64,000 bases of DNA from CAILKP01 sp038231815 (GCA_038231815.1 JBBRKQ010000007.1:1-64000); one strand, 5' to 3'. Shown: positions 25,321-36,859, counted from the stretch's first letter. Program-made: numbers and translations. Notes: generated by a model not told the origin, from the letters alone.

Positions 25321-26061
25321 TCAGTTGGCGGGCGGCAGGAGATCTGGCCGCCGGGCCTGCGTTCGGGCGATGCGCTGGTTCAATCGCCACTTGGCGATTT
25401 CAAGATGATTGCCCGAGAGCAGTACATCCGGGACGGTGCGCCCGTCCCACTCGCGTGGCTTGGTGAAGTGCGGGCAATCCAGCAGTCGCTCGGCGGGTGG
25501 TTTGAGCTTGCCGACGGGCTCGACGGTACCGAAAGAATCCTGATGAGCCGAGAGCGCATCGCCGAGTACGCCGGGCAGAAGGCGGGTGACGGCATCGATG
25601 AGGATCATGGCACCGAGTTCACCACCGGACAGAACATAGTCGCCAACTGAGATTTCCAGCGGGGCGAGTTTGTTGATCACGCGTTCATCGATTCCTTCAT
25701 AGTGACCGGCGATAAGCAACAGGCGGGGCAGCGTGGCAAGGTGCTCGACTAATTTCTGGGTCAGCGGCACGCCCTGCGGTGTCAGCAGTATTCGCGTGGC
25801 CGGGCGAGGGTCTTGCGCCTCAACAGCGATGACTGCATCAAACAGGGGTTGGCACATCATCACCATGCCCGGCCCACCACCAAAGGGGCGGTCATCCGTC
25901 TTTTGATGCTTGTCGGTGGCAAACTCGCGGATGTTGCGGGCGTGCCACTCCACAGCGCCCGCAGATCGGGCTCGGCCCGGAATTGAAACGTTGAGCGCAC
26001 AACCCGGTTCCGGGCCAAACATCTCGGGAAAGGTGGTCAGGATGTCGATACGCAGCGCCAT
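25321..26061 (-). CDS. trmD: tRNA (guanine-N1-)-methyltransferase
   Basis: The product has 246 residues, the usual TrmD length. It starts MALRIDILTTFPEMF, and carries DDRPFGGGPGMVMMCQP, LLLIAGHYEGIDERV and ISVGDYVLSGGELGAMILIDA, the segments that form the deep trefoil knot binding SAM. TrmD methylates G37 of tRNAs that have G at position 36, which prevents frameshifting. It lies downstream of rpsP on the same strand but is separated from it by a strong terminator; rimM and rplS, which usually belong to this operon, are absent. Confidence 0.97.
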   Translation of the reverse strand: MALRIDILTTFPEMFGPEPGCALNVSIPGRARSAGAVEWHARNIREFATDKHQKTDDRPFGGGPGMVMMCQPLFDAVIAVEAQDPRPATRILLTPQGVPLTQKLVEHLATLPRLLLIAGHYEGIDERVINKLAPLEISVGDYVLSGGELGAMILIDAVTRLLPGVLGDALSAHQDSFGTVEPVGKLKPPAERLLDCPHFTKPREWDGRTVPDVLLSGNHLEIAKWRLNQRIARTQARRPDLLPPAN

Positions 26062-26102
26062 GCCGACGACTCTAGCGGTAACGAAGTTCGCGCCGCCGCT
26101 GA

Positions 26103-26146
26103 GGAATAAAAAAAAGCCCGAACCAAAGGCTCGGGCTTTTTAAAAA
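26103..26146 (-). terminator. Strong (bidirectional) terminator between rpsP and trmD
   Basis: AAAAAGCCCGA (26111-26121) pairs with TCGGGCTTTTT (26131-26141), extended by CC/GG inside the loop. Read on the minus strand the hairpin is followed by a run of eight T, so rpsP transcripts should end here, about 45 bases before the trmD start. Confidence 0.85.
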
Positions 26147-26172
26147 ATTCTTTTTCAACCTGAGTAAAGAAC

Positions 26173-26523
26173 TTACTTCTTCTTCTCATCCTTCTTGGGG
26201 GTACCGGCGGCGGCGCGGTTGATCACGCCCTGCTTCTTGGCCTCGATGCGCCATGCGTGGCGCTTCTTCCACTCGGTCCCATCAACCACTGCGGTGCGGA
26301 CGAGCATGTCCATGATCGTCTCGCTGGGCTGGGCGCCCTTGGCAAGCCAGAACTTGACCCGCTCAACATTGAGTTCGTGCTGCTTTGCATCGCTGGAGCA
26401 GGGATCGTACCAGCCCAAGTTTTCAATCACATCGCCATCGCGCTTCACGCGAGAATCAACCACATTAATGCGGTAGAACGGACGGTGCGGACGACCCATG
26501 CGCTTCATGCGAATCTTAACCAC
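26173..26523 (-). CDS. rpsP: 30S ribosomal protein S16
   Basis: The product has 116 residues. The start is GTG at 26523, giving MVKIRMKRMGRPHRPFYRINVVDSR, the invariant S16 N-terminus, with GGAG about ten bases upstream. The body holds ENLGWYDP and RVKFWLAKGAQPSETI. The C-terminus is extended by about 30 residues and ends in a Lys-rich tail (TPKKDEKKK). S16 binds 16S rRNA in the body of the small subunit. It is transcribed toward trmD but a terminator intervenes. Confidence 0.96.
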   Translation of the reverse strand: MVKIRMKRMGRPHRPFYRINVVDSRVKRDGDVIENLGWYDPCSSDAKQHELNVERVKFWLAKGAQPSETIMDMLVRTAVVDGTEWKKRHAWRIEAKKQGVINRAAAGTPKKDEKKK

Positions 26524-27009
26524 GTGCGAAATCTCCAATGAACCAGCAAATGCTGGGTCGGGATGATAGCCGCCTGCCGCGGCTTTGCCTAGCGATTGCC
26601 AGACTTGTGTGCGACCCAGCGGGACAAATGCATATACTTCGCACCATGCATGCACATGCTGACGCGGGGAGGATGATACCCGGCTGCCGCATGCCAGCCA
26701 CAACCTGGGCCACAACTTGGGCCAAAAGTTGGGGTTGGGTTTGTTTGCGTTTAACGAGGCACCCGCCGGAGAACGACTGACGAGGCCCCAACGGGGGGCG
26801 ATAGCGGAGGACAACTGCCGCGGCGAGAAGAGTTGTCGCACAACTTGGTGGAACAGGTCAAGACCTACTCGATTCACACCCACTTGCCCGCTAACCTTGT
26901 CCCCTGCCCAAATTGGCCTTCAAAGGGGTGCGGAACCGAACAGGTTCCGATTCATCACCCGGCCGGTATTTCGCGGAAAACAGGCCGCGCCAGAAGCGGC
27001 CTGTTGCAG
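26524..27009. other. Intergenic region between divergent rpsP and atpA
   Basis: No gene was recognised. A perfect 10-bp hairpin (26979-26988 with 26996-27005) is followed on the minus strand by TTTTCC and may block antisense transcription. The rpsP promoter lies in the left part. Confidence 0.45.
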
Positions 27010-27040
27010 TTGACAGTATCGCCTCGACGTGTTCTGGTAT
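27010..27040 (+). promoter_or_regulatory. Putative atpA promoter
   Basis: A consensus -35 TTGACA at 27010-27015 is followed by TGGTAT at 27035-27040, a 19-bp spacer. A good AAGGAAAG ribosome binding site (27108-27115) lies just before the GTG start. The -10 match is modest. Confidence 0.4.
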
Positions 27041-27119
27041 CTTTAGTAGTTTCGGGCAGCCGCCGCACCCAAATGTGATGCCGCTGCGTTTTACAAGTCT
27101 CTTGCCAAGGAAAGTTACC

Positions 27120-28694
<1,575 letters not shown>

Positions 28695-28773
28695 TTTGGG
28701 CGCTCAGCGAGTCGCTCAGCACGGCCCTTTGGCCAAGTGTTGACACGCTGAAGACTAATTAAGCAACTTTTTC

Positions 28774-28808
28774 AAAGGCCGCCGCGTGATTCGCGGCGGC
28801 CTTTTTTT
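28774..28808 (+). terminator. Intrinsic terminator of atpA
   Basis: A perfect 13-bp stem (28774-28786 with 28792-28804, loop TGATT) is followed by a run of seven T. Confidence 0.95.
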
Positions 28809-29057
28809 ACGCGTCAGCGATTCGTAACGGATCACCGGCTGCACCGGCGATTCTGTTTTCGGACCTAAAGAACTTGTGTTTTGGCAGTCGGGTCGAAATG
28901 ACCCTTCACAGAGTTTCCCTGTTTAGTGTGCGTGTCCAGCCCACCTGCGTTCCCGGCGGCGGCGTCAACGCTGATGCGGATGCTGATGCTGACCAACTTG
29001 CAGGCCAGAGCGCAGGGAACCTCCCGGTGAACGGTCATCCACTGGTGCGGATCGTCG

Positions 29058-29859
29058 GTGCTGAGCCAGACGGCGCTGGTGACACTAGGCGGTGGGTTGA
29101 CGATATCGCAGCAGCCACTGCCAGTCGCGGTTTGCCGCGGAGCGCCGGAGACGCTGAGCGTTGCCACTTCGCTCGCGGGGAGCACCTCCCGATGGCGTTG
29201 CGGGACAGTGAATCTGCTCGACGGTTGGATCATCAGCGGTGCTGGCACTGCCACGCTAATGATCATCAGTGTGACCCAAGGTGATGGGGCGGCGGGCTAC
29301 AACAGCGTGATCACCAACAATTGTGACAGCGTCACGAGCAGCAACGCTGCGGTAACTGGGACGCCGGGCGTGACGATCACGATGAATCCCAACAACGCGA
29401 GCGTGTGCCAGGGTCAGGACGCAGGCTTTCGCGTGAGCACCGCCGGCGCGGGCACGCCGCGCTACCGGTGGCGGCTCAAGAGCACGCTGATCAACGCTTA
29501 GCTGGCTCGGCAACGCTGAGCCTGACCGGCGTGACGACGGTCGATGCGGGGAGTTACGACTGCATGGTCACAGGAACCTGCGGCAGCGTGACCAGCACCA
29601 CGGCAATACTGGCAGTGAAGTCCTACCGCGCATGCTCGCTGGCGGACATCGTCGGAGGCGGAAGCGACGGTAGCCGACCTGACGGCATCGTTGATGGGAA
29701 TGAAGTTGTCGCATCTGTCAACAGCTTCAGCGTTGGCGATACCACCATTGATGCTCTGCCGGGGATAGCTGGGAGCGGGGCGGATGTACTCAGCGGTGAT
29801 GGCATCATCGATGGCAAGACTTCATCGCGTTCATCAACGCGTTCGCCGCGGGCTGCTAA
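29058..29859 (+). pseudogene. Decayed Ig-like / GC-dockerin gene with at least two frameshifts
   Basis: The first frame gives an Ig-like segment (SQQPLPVAVCRGAPETLSV...NSVITNNCDSVTSSNAAV) and ends in a stop near 29501. A second frame resumes the same domain (ATLSLTGVTTVDAGSYDCMV) and a dockerin (DGIVDGNEVVASVNSFSVGD). Near 29817 one base seems lost: GKTSSRSSTRS appears where the paralogues have G.DFIAFINAF; the restored frame ends AAGC and TAA at 29857-29859. No signal peptide was found upstream. Neighbouring paralogues are intact, so either this copy is decaying or the assembly has base errors. Confidence 0.8.
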
Positions 29860-30160
29860 GTTTCTGTTGGCGGACATGCACGGTTCTCTATTATCAAACT
29901 TTGATGTGCACAACGGAAGCCGAGCGAGACAGCGTGTGACGCGAATTGTCTGAGCGAAAGACGTGGGATAAACAACATCGCACGCTCAACCGTCCCGGAA
30001 CATGGTTGCAAAGCTTGCATCTGCGGTCAGAACGGTTTTCGATCTCCGCTCATGGCCACAAGTTGCCCGAACTGGATGTTTTTATGCCTCCTTCTGCAAG
30101 GTTTTCTGACTTTGTGGCAAGTCACAGCAGAAAGCCACCTTAACTCATCCAGGCCACGCC
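29860..30160. other. Intergenic region with a leader shared with the downstream paralogue
   Basis: From about 30095 (CTGCAAGGTTTT) to the ATG at 30161 the sequence closely matches 33590-33655, upstream of the paralogous gene: both contain TGGCAAGTC followed by CAG.AGAAAGC and a GGCCAC motif just before the ATG. The shared block suggests that promoter or leader was duplicated together with the gene. Confidence 0.65.
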
Positions 30161-33100
30161 ATGAACCACTGCCAGATTCCCACGAGCATCCCGACTGCAC
30201 GAATGACTGGTGAATCCAGTGATCCTTCCAAGAGCCGTCAGCCCTTGCCGACGCTCGTTCAGCCACCGATCGCTGTTACCACAAACGGCACCGGATTACC
30301 GCCCCGCTTCGCTAGCATTATCGGACTGCTCTTGTCGCAAACTCGAGAGCTTGCGCAGCATCTCGTCCTTCGCGGGTCCCAAGCTGTTCGATTGGAGGTA
30401 CTGCGACGCCAGATGATCATTTCTAAGCAGTTGGCAATATCACCTCTATGGGGTATGTTGTACAGCATGAAGACGCACGCCAGAATGGCTTGTCCGGCTC
30501 CATCCGCCTTTCCGATCAGGATATTGGGCAGGGTGCGAAGCACTCTAAGTCTAACGCTCGGAGCGATCGCGGCGCTCGGGACAGTGGTAGGGGTCGCTTC
30601 TGCACAGACGATTATTCCGATCGCACCGATAGCCGGAGGCTCAATTTCCCGGGCGGCGGCGGTGAACGCCACCGGCACGGCGGCGGCTGGCTACTCCGAC
30701 AACGTATCCAGCGCGGACCGTGCCATCCGTTGGCAGTTTCCTGCTTCAACGACGAACATGGGACTGGTGCCGGGCGGCGTGTTTGGCTCCTACGCCGTGG
30801 CCATCGATTCCACGGGGCAGATCCTGGCCGGGTACGGCGACTCGGGCAGCTCTCGCGCGTTTCGCTGGGTCAATGGAAGTGGATACCAGCTCCTGCCCCT
30901 CGTAACGGGCACGGGCAGCTACAGCCAAGCGTTTGGCATCAGCCAGAGCGGCGCTGTGGTGGTTGGCACCAGTGGGTTCGGCCCGGCGGCGCGTGCGTTC
31001 TATTGGATCTCAAGCACACCGGGCAGCTCGCTGAACCTTGGTGTGCTGGCGGGGCAGACGACTTCTGGGGCCGCGGCGGTCAGCGGCGACGGCACGGCGG
31101 TTGTGGGCTCGAGCGGGACGCGGGCCTTTCACTGGACCAGCGGTGGAGGCATGACCGACCTTGGCTCACTGCCCGGTCAAGTGAGGGCCTTGGGCGAAGC
31201 GGTGAACACCAACGGAACCGTCATCACCGGGCGTTACAACAACGGGAGCGAGTTCGGCTATCGTTGGACACAAGCCACCGGCATGGTGGCCCTGCCGCAG
31301 ACGCCAAACGGCTGCACAGCGCTGCGGCCACGGGCGATCAACGGCGATGGCTCGCTGATTATCGGCCAAGTGGTGGACAACGTCGCGGGCTTTACCGCCT
31401 TCGTATGGACGCCGGCCATGGGGTCCCAACTACTGGCCAATCACCTGCAGGCCCGCGGCGTGAACCTGACGGGCTGGCAGATCAGCGATGCGACGGGCAT
31501 CAGCGCCGACGGTTCGGCGATGTGCGGCAACGGGCTGTACAACGGCAGCCCCGTGGGTTGGGTGGTTCGCGGGCTGAGGTGCCCGACAAACTTTAGTGAA
31601 ATCATCCCGTTCGCTGGATGGGCCTGCATCGGCAGCGACGGCACGATCGCGACTAGCTTCGTGACGTCACCTGGGGTATCGGTCCGCTGGTGGCGGAACG
31701 GGGTACTGCTCGCGAACGGACTGCAGCCCTCGGGCTCGACCATCAGCGGCGCGACGGCGACCGCGCTGCAAATCACGAACATGCAGCTGGGGGATGCCGG
31801 GAACTATCAGGTTGGAATCAGCGATCAGGGGGCGTGTGAGACGATCACTTCGACGTACTTCTCCGGGCCCACCAGCGCGCCCAGCATCGTCTCACAACCC
31901 TCTGCGAACACCGCGTGTCAGGGTCAGAATCCGAGTTTGTTTTGTGCCGCCACCGCGGCCACGGGCACCGTGACGTACGGCTGGCAGAAGTTTGTCGGCC
32001 CGCCCACCAACGCGTTTGTAGACCTCGCCGACGGTGCCACAGGCAACGGCAGCACGTATGCCGGCACCGGCACCACGACGTTCTCGATCATCAGCGCGCA
32101 GCCCGCCGATAGCGGTACGTACCGCTGCATGCTGGGCAACAGGCACTGCTTTGGGGTGCCGCAGGCATACTCAAATGCCGTGCCCTTTACGATCACTCCT
32201 ACGGCTCTTGCCGTCACTGGGCCGAGCGAGTCGTATCAGTGCACCGGCGACAACGATGCGTTCATTTCCGTGTCTGTTGTTCCGGCTACCGGCTGCACCT
32301 ACAAGTGGCAGAAGTTCGGCGGGCCATTTGTCGTCCCGTATTTCGATATCAACGACGGTCCGACTGGCAACGGCGGGTTTTTCGGTCAGACCAACACGGC
32401 CACGCTGGGCGTATATTCGTTTAACCCTGGCGAGTTTAACTTCTATCGCTGCCGCGTAACCGGACCGTGCGGACAGGTTGTTTTCAGCAATCCGATCTAT
32501 CTTGGCGGAGTCGGTCCTGTGGCGATTGTCACGAATCCGAGCAATGTTTCGATCTGCCCCGGCGATGACGATATCTCGTTTTCCGTCACGGCCACGCCGG
32601 GAGCCACGTTTCAGTGGCAGAAGTTCTACGGCGCGCCAACCAACGCCTGGTTCAACATCTCCAACGGACCCACAGGTAACGGCGGCAACTACGGCCAGAC
32701 CAACACCGCCACCATGGGCATCTACGGCATCGGCACCGGCGACTACGGCCAGTACCGCTGTGTCGTCAGCGAGCCGTGCTTCTTCTCTACCGCCATCAGC
32801 CTGCCAGCGAGCCTTCTGCCCCCGGGCCCACCGCCCGTTACATCACAGCCAACCGGCGGCCCTGTGAACATCGGCGCTACCAAAGTTCTGACGGTTGTTG
32901 CGACGGGTGTAACGACTTACCAGTGGTGGAGGTACGTGCCCGCGTTCCCAATTTATGCACAAGTCGGCAACGGGTCGTTGCCGAGCGGCGCAATCGTGAC
33001 TGGCGCGACAGGGCCCACACTGACAATCTCCAACTTCCAAGCCCAGGATGCGGGCCAGTACTACTGCAAGCTCATCAGCGAGTGTAACTTCGGCTTCTCG

Positions 33101-33358
33101 GCGGTTGTTACGCTGACCGTGGGCATCGCGTGCTCAATCGCGGACATCGCTGGTGGCGGGCCCAACGGCGATCAGCCCGATGGAATCCTTGACGGATCGG
33201 ATTTTGTTGCGTTCATAAACTCGTTTTCCACAGGCGATGTGAATGTCGATCCGCGGGCAGACATCGTTGGCGGTGGCCCGAACGGCTTGGACCCGGACGG
33301 GATCATCGATGGCTCCGACTTCATCGCGTTCATCAACGCATTCGCCGCGGGTTGCTGA
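30161..33358 (+). CDS. Large secreted HAF-repeat and Ig-like protein with GC-type dockerin tail (first of a tandem pair)
   Basis: The product has up to 1065 residues. The hydrophobic export signal (LSLTLGAIAALGTVVGVASAQ) lies about 130 residues in. ATG 30467 would give a more normal signal peptide, but the stretch before it (MNHCQIPTSIP...LAISPLW) is matched in the paralogue with synonymous changes, which suggests translation. After the signal come HAF-type repeats (AAAVNATGTAAAGYSD, AFGISQSGAVVVGTS, AVNTNGTVITGRY; about 145-480), five Ig-like segments with 'YRC' or 'YYC' cores (about 490-980), and a dockerin pair (DGILDGSDFVAFINSF, DGIIDGSDFIAFINAF) ending AAGC. It is probably a surface or extracellular binding protein. 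Confidence 0.85.
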   Translation: MNHCQIPTSIPTARMTGESSDPSKSRQPLPTLVQPPIAVTTNGTGLPPRFASIIGLLLSQTRELAQHLVLRGSQAVRLEVLRRQMIISKQLAISPLWGMLYSMKTHARMACPAPSAFPIRILGRVRSTLSLTLGAIAALGTVVGVASAQTIIPIAPIAGGSISRAAAVNATGTAAAGYSDNVSSADRAIRWQFPASTTNMGLVPGGVFGSYAVAIDSTGQILAGYGDSGSSRAFRWVNGSGYQLLPLVTGTGSYSQAFGISQSGAVVVGTSGFGPAARAFYWISSTPGSSLNLGVLAGQTTSGAAAVSGDGTAVVGSSGTRAFHWTSGGGMTDLGSLPGQVRALGEAVNTNGTVITGRYNNGSEFGYRWTQATGMVALPQTPNGCTALRPRAINGDGSLIIGQVVDNVAGFTAFVWTPAMGSQLLANHLQARGVNLTGWQISDATGISADGSAMCGNGLYNGSPVGWVVRGLRCPTNFSEIIPFAGWACIGSDGTIATSFVTSPGVSVRWWRNGVLLANGLQPSGSTISGATATALQITNMQLGDAGNYQVGISDQGACETITSTYFSGPTSAPSIVSQPSANTACQGQNPSLFCAATAATGTVTYGWQKFVGPPTNAFVDLADGATGNGSTYAGTGTTTFSIISAQPADSGTYRCMLGNRHCFGVPQAYSNAVPFTITPTALAVTGPSESYQCTGDNDAFISVSVVPATGCTYKWQKFGGPFVVPYFDINDGPTGNGGFFGQTNTATLGVYSFNPGEFNFYRCRVTGPCGQVVFSNPIYLGGVGPVAIVTNPSNVSICPGDDDISFSVTATPGATFQWQKFYGAPTNAWFNISNGPTGNGGNYGQTNTATMGIYGIGTGDYGQYRCVVSEPCFFSTAISLPASLLPPGPPPVTSQPTGGPVNIGATKVLTVVATGVTTYQWWRYVPAFPIYAQVGNGSLPSGAIVTGATGPTLTISNFQAQDAGQYYCKLISECNFGFSAVVTLTVGIACSIADIAGGGPNGDQPDGILDGSDFVAFINSFSTGDVNVDPRADIVGGGPNGLDPDGIIDGSDFIAFINAFAAGC

Positions 33359-33589
33359 GTTTGCCTTCGGCGGGCCTGCGGTGTTGTCCGCTATCAAACT
33401 CGGAAGTGCGCTGTTACGTCCAAGCGAAACAAAATGCCGCATGCGGTCTCCGAGCTGAATGCCTGGGATACACAGACCGGCACGATCAAACCTTCTGGCG
33501 CTGCGTTTCAAGGTTGGCAAACATGGTCCGTACGGAATCCGATCGCCGCCGCGCTCACAATTGAGTTGAGGTGAAACTTTTGGTCCGCC

Positions 33590-33655
33590 TGCAAGGTTTT
33601 GAAACTTGGTGGCAAGTCGCAGAAGAAAGCGACTTTTACTCCGCAAGGCCACACC
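33590..33655 (+). promoter_or_regulatory. Duplicated leader upstream of the second HAF/Ig gene
   Basis: This block matches 30095-30160. It contains an AAGTCGC...GCGACTT inverted repeat (33614-33635), which is not kept as well in the first copy. Confidence 0.5.
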
Positions 33656-36600
33656 ATGAACAACTGCCAAACCCCGATGAGCATTCCGTGCGAGCGTCCG
33701 AAGGCTGAGGCCTGTGGCTTAGGCCCAAACCGCCAGACGACGCTGGCGGCTGGACACCCCCACTCCGTTGCACCAAATGGCACCGGTGCGTCGCCCCATC
33801 CCGCTGAAGTTATCAGACCTTTAGCTTCCATACTGGGCTGGTTGTCTCGGCAACCTGCTCGGCAGGATTCGCAACCCATGTGTGCGACGACCGACCAATT
33901 CCCGGCCAACATCACGATACCGGTGGCAATATCTCCGCTTTGGAGTATCTTGAACACCATGAAAGCTCAGCGCACCTCCGGCAACTTCACATTGAAAACT
34001 TTTATCCCGCGGCGGCTGTCCGGCGTGCGCGGGATGATCGGGCTGGTCTGCGGCGTTGCAGCGTTTGCGGCAAACCCCACGTCTGCACAAACAATTACTG
34101 TTGTGCCTGCCTTCCCCGGCGGCAGCAGCTCAGTGGTTTACGCGGTTAACTCCACTGGCACCGCCGCGGCGGGGTACTCAAACAATGCGGGCGGTACCGA
34201 CACTGGCCTTCGCTGGTTTACGCCCGGTGGCGGGTCGGGGAACATGGGGTTCCTGCCAGGTGGCGGGCTTAACTCTTACGCGCAGGCGATGGATGCATCG
34301 GGCACGGCGCTGGCGGGGTATGGCGATTCATTTGGCAACACACGCGCGTTCCGCGCGACGACGAGCTTTGGCTTTGAGGTGCTGCCGCTGGTTCCCGGCA
34401 CTGGCAACTTTGCGACGGCCTCGGGCATCAGCGCTGCGGGCACGCGGGTTGTGGGCACGGGCGGCGTTGGGTCGCTCGCAAGAGCATTTCTGTGGGATCT
34501 GTCAAACCCGACGGTGAGCTTAAATCTTGGCGTAATTTCTGGACAGACCACCTCCGGCGCGAGGGCGATCAGCGGAGATGGCACGGTGGTGGTTGGCTCC
34601 AGCGGCCCGCTGGCGTTTCGGTGGACATCGGCCGGTGGCATGCAGAGCTTGGGCACACCGCTGCCCGGGCAGGTTTGGGCCCTTGGCGAAGCGGCCAACA
34701 CAAACGGATCGGTAATTACGGGGCGCTACAGCAACGGTAATGAACTGGGGTATCGCTGGACCGCGGCAACGGGCATGGTCGCGCTGCCGCAATCTCCGGG
34801 CGGTTCGGCTGCACTGCGGCCGCGGGCGGTAAACGGCGACGGCACCGTCATCATCGGCCAGGTGGTGGACAATGTCGCGGGGTTCACTGCATTCGTATGG
34901 ACACCGTCGCTGGGGACGCAACTCCTGCCGGCCCACCTTTCAGCCCGCGGCGTGAACATGACCGGCTGGCAGATCACCGATGCAACGGGCATCAGTGCTG
35001 ACGGCACGGCGATGTGTGGCAACGGATTTTTTAACGGCCTGCCGCGGGGCTGGGTGGTGCGTGGGCTGCCCTGTGCAGCGGTTGCAGGAATCGGCTGGGG
35101 CAACCCCACCGGTTGCCTCGGCTCGGGCGCGAGTTTTGGCTCTAACACAAGCTTTGTGGTCGGAGCGGTATACCGCTGGGCCCGCAACGGTGTGATTCTC
35201 AATGATGGAGTCCAGCCGTCGGGTTCGGTGCTGAGCGGCGCGACAACAACGCAGATGACCATGACCAACATGCAGCCGGGGGATGCGGGCAACTACACGT
35301 TCTCGATGAGCAGCCAAGGCGCGTGTGAGTCGACCATTTCAACTTTCTTCCCCGGGCCGACGAACGCGGCCAACATTGTGGTGCAGCCAACACCAAACAC
35401 GGCGTGCCAAGGGCAAAACCCGGCGCTGTTTTGTGCGGCCAACACTCCGAATGGCAGTGTGACGTATCGCTGGCAGAAGTTTGTCGGCCCCGGGCTTGGA
35501 ACCTATGCGAACATCGTTGATGGCCCAAGCGGCAACGGCAGTTCATACGTGGGCACAGGCACATCCACGTTCTCGATTCTAAACGCCCAGACGGCTGACT
35601 CCACACTCTACCGCTGCGCGGTCGGCCACGCTTTCTGTGGTCCAACACCACAGGTCTATTCGGTAGCGGTTCAGTTTACCATCACGCCAGCAGCACCCAC
35701 GGTGACTGGCCCAGGTAACTCGTATCAGTGCGGCGGTGACAACGATGCGTTTATGGGCGTGACAACGGTGCCCGCCGCGGGCTGCACGTATCGCTGGCAG
35801 AAGTACATCGGCCCGGGCATCAACTCATACGCCGATATCTTCGATGGCCCGACCGGCAACGGGGGCTTCTTCGGTCAGACCAATAGCGCGGTTCTTGGTG
35901 TCTACAGCTTTTCCGCGGCAGAGGCGAACAATTACCGCTGCCGCGTCACGGGCCCGTGCGGCGGGGTGACGATCAGTAGTTCGGGGTACCTTGGCGTGAT
36001 CCCGCCTGCGGCGATCATCACCAACCCAAGCAATGCTGCGATTTGCCCGGGAGACAACGACATCAATTTCAGCGTTACGGCGACGCCCGGGGTGAGCTAT
36101 CGGTGGCAGAAGTATGTCGGTCGGCCGGTGTTTAACTTTGTAAACATCTTTGATGGCCCCACGGGCAACGGGGGCAATTACGGGCAAACCGGAACCGCGG
36201 TGATGGGGATCTACGGCGTGTATGCCGGTGACTACACCCAGTATCGCTGCGTGGTGACAGACCCCTGCTATTTGGCTGTAGCCACCAGCGCACCGGCAAC
36301 TCTGGTCACACTGAACGCACCGGTTGTAGCGACCCAGCCGGTGGGCGGAGCGGTCGGCATCGGCGGAACCAAGGTGCTGACATTTACGCTTGTGCCCAGT
36401 GGCAACGGCAATATCACGTACCAGTGGTGGAGGTATGTTGCGGCTTTCCCGATCTACGTACCGCTGGGCAACGGCGTGCTCCCGAGCGGCGCGGTGATCA
36501 ACGGTGCGCAGAGCCCAACGCTGACGATCAGCAACTTCCAGTCGCAGGATGCGGGTCAGTACTACTGCATGATCATCGGTGACTGCAACAGCGGGCCGAC

Positions 36601-36859
36601 TGCGGTAGCAACGCTCACTGCCGGGGTCGCATGTTCAATCGCGGATATCTCCGGCGGCGGACCCAACGGCGATCAGCCGGATGGAATCCTGGATGGCTCG
36701 GACTTCATCGCGTTTATTAACTCATTCTCGACCGGTGATGTGAATGTTGATCCGCGGGCCGACATCGTTGGCGGTGGTCCGAACGGCCTGGACCCGGATG
36801 GGATCATCGATGGCTCAGACTTCATCGCGTTCATTAACGCGTTCTCGGCTGGCTGCTAA
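33656..36859 (+). CDS. Large secreted HAF-repeat and Ig-like protein with GC-type dockerin tail (second of a tandem pair)
   Basis: The product has 1067 residues from ATG 33656; ATG 33959 would shorten the arm before the signal sequence. Domain order equals that of the gene at 30161: arm, signal (MIGLVCGVAAFAANPTSAQ), HAF repeats (YAVNSTGTAAAGYSN, ASGISAAGTRVVGTGG), Ig-like domains with repeated 'QKYVG.....F.NIFDGPTGNGG.YGQT' segments, and the dockerin pair ending SAGC. Identity with the first copy is highest in the Ig segments and dockerin. It arose by tandem duplication. The function is presumably adhesion or matrix binding at the surface. Confidence 0.85.
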   Translation: MNNCQTPMSIPCERPKAEACGLGPNRQTTLAAGHPHSVAPNGTGASPHPAEVIRPLASILGWLSRQPARQDSQPMCATTDQFPANITIPVAISPLWSILNTMKAQRTSGNFTLKTFIPRRLSGVRGMIGLVCGVAAFAANPTSAQTITVVPAFPGGSSSVVYAVNSTGTAAAGYSNNAGGTDTGLRWFTPGGGSGNMGFLPGGGLNSYAQAMDASGTALAGYGDSFGNTRAFRATTSFGFEVLPLVPGTGNFATASGISAAGTRVVGTGGVGSLARAFLWDLSNPTVSLNLGVISGQTTSGARAISGDGTVVVGSSGPLAFRWTSAGGMQSLGTPLPGQVWALGEAANTNGSVITGRYSNGNELGYRWTAATGMVALPQSPGGSAALRPRAVNGDGTVIIGQVVDNVAGFTAFVWTPSLGTQLLPAHLSARGVNMTGWQITDATGISADGTAMCGNGFFNGLPRGWVVRGLPCAAVAGIGWGNPTGCLGSGASFGSNTSFVVGAVYRWARNGVILNDGVQPSGSVLSGATTTQMTMTNMQPGDAGNYTFSMSSQGACESTISTFFPGPTNAANIVVQPTPNTACQGQNPALFCAANTPNGSVTYRWQKFVGPGLGTYANIVDGPSGNGSSYVGTGTSTFSILNAQTADSTLYRCAVGHAFCGPTPQVYSVAVQFTITPAAPTVTGPGNSYQCGGDNDAFMGVTTVPAAGCTYRWQKYIGPGINSYADIFDGPTGNGGFFGQTNSAVLGVYSFSAAEANNYRCRVTGPCGGVTISSSGYLGVIPPAAIITNPSNAAICPGDNDINFSVTATPGVSYRWQKYVGRPVFNFVNIFDGPTGNGGNYGQTGTAVMGIYGVYAGDYTQYRCVVTDPCYLAVATSAPATLVTLNAPVVATQPVGGAVGIGGTKVLTFTLVPSGNGNITYQWWRYVAAFPIYVPLGNGVLPSGAVINGAQSPTLTISNFQSQDAGQYYCMIIGDCNSGPTAVATLTAGVACSIADISGGGPNGDQPDGILDGSDFIAFINSFSTGDVNVDPRADIVGGGPNGLDPDGIIDGSDFIAFINAFSAGC

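Noticed and set aside
26979..27005. Perfect 10-bp hairpin as an atpA leader riboswitch
   Set aside because: It lies upstream of the TTGACA promoter and so would not be in the atpA mRNA; it may instead stop antisense transcripts.
30448..31596. Plus-strand frame of 382 codons inside the first HAF/Ig gene
   Set aside because: It overlaps the intact repeat-containing gene in another frame, and its Arg/Gly-rich composition is that of a shadow.
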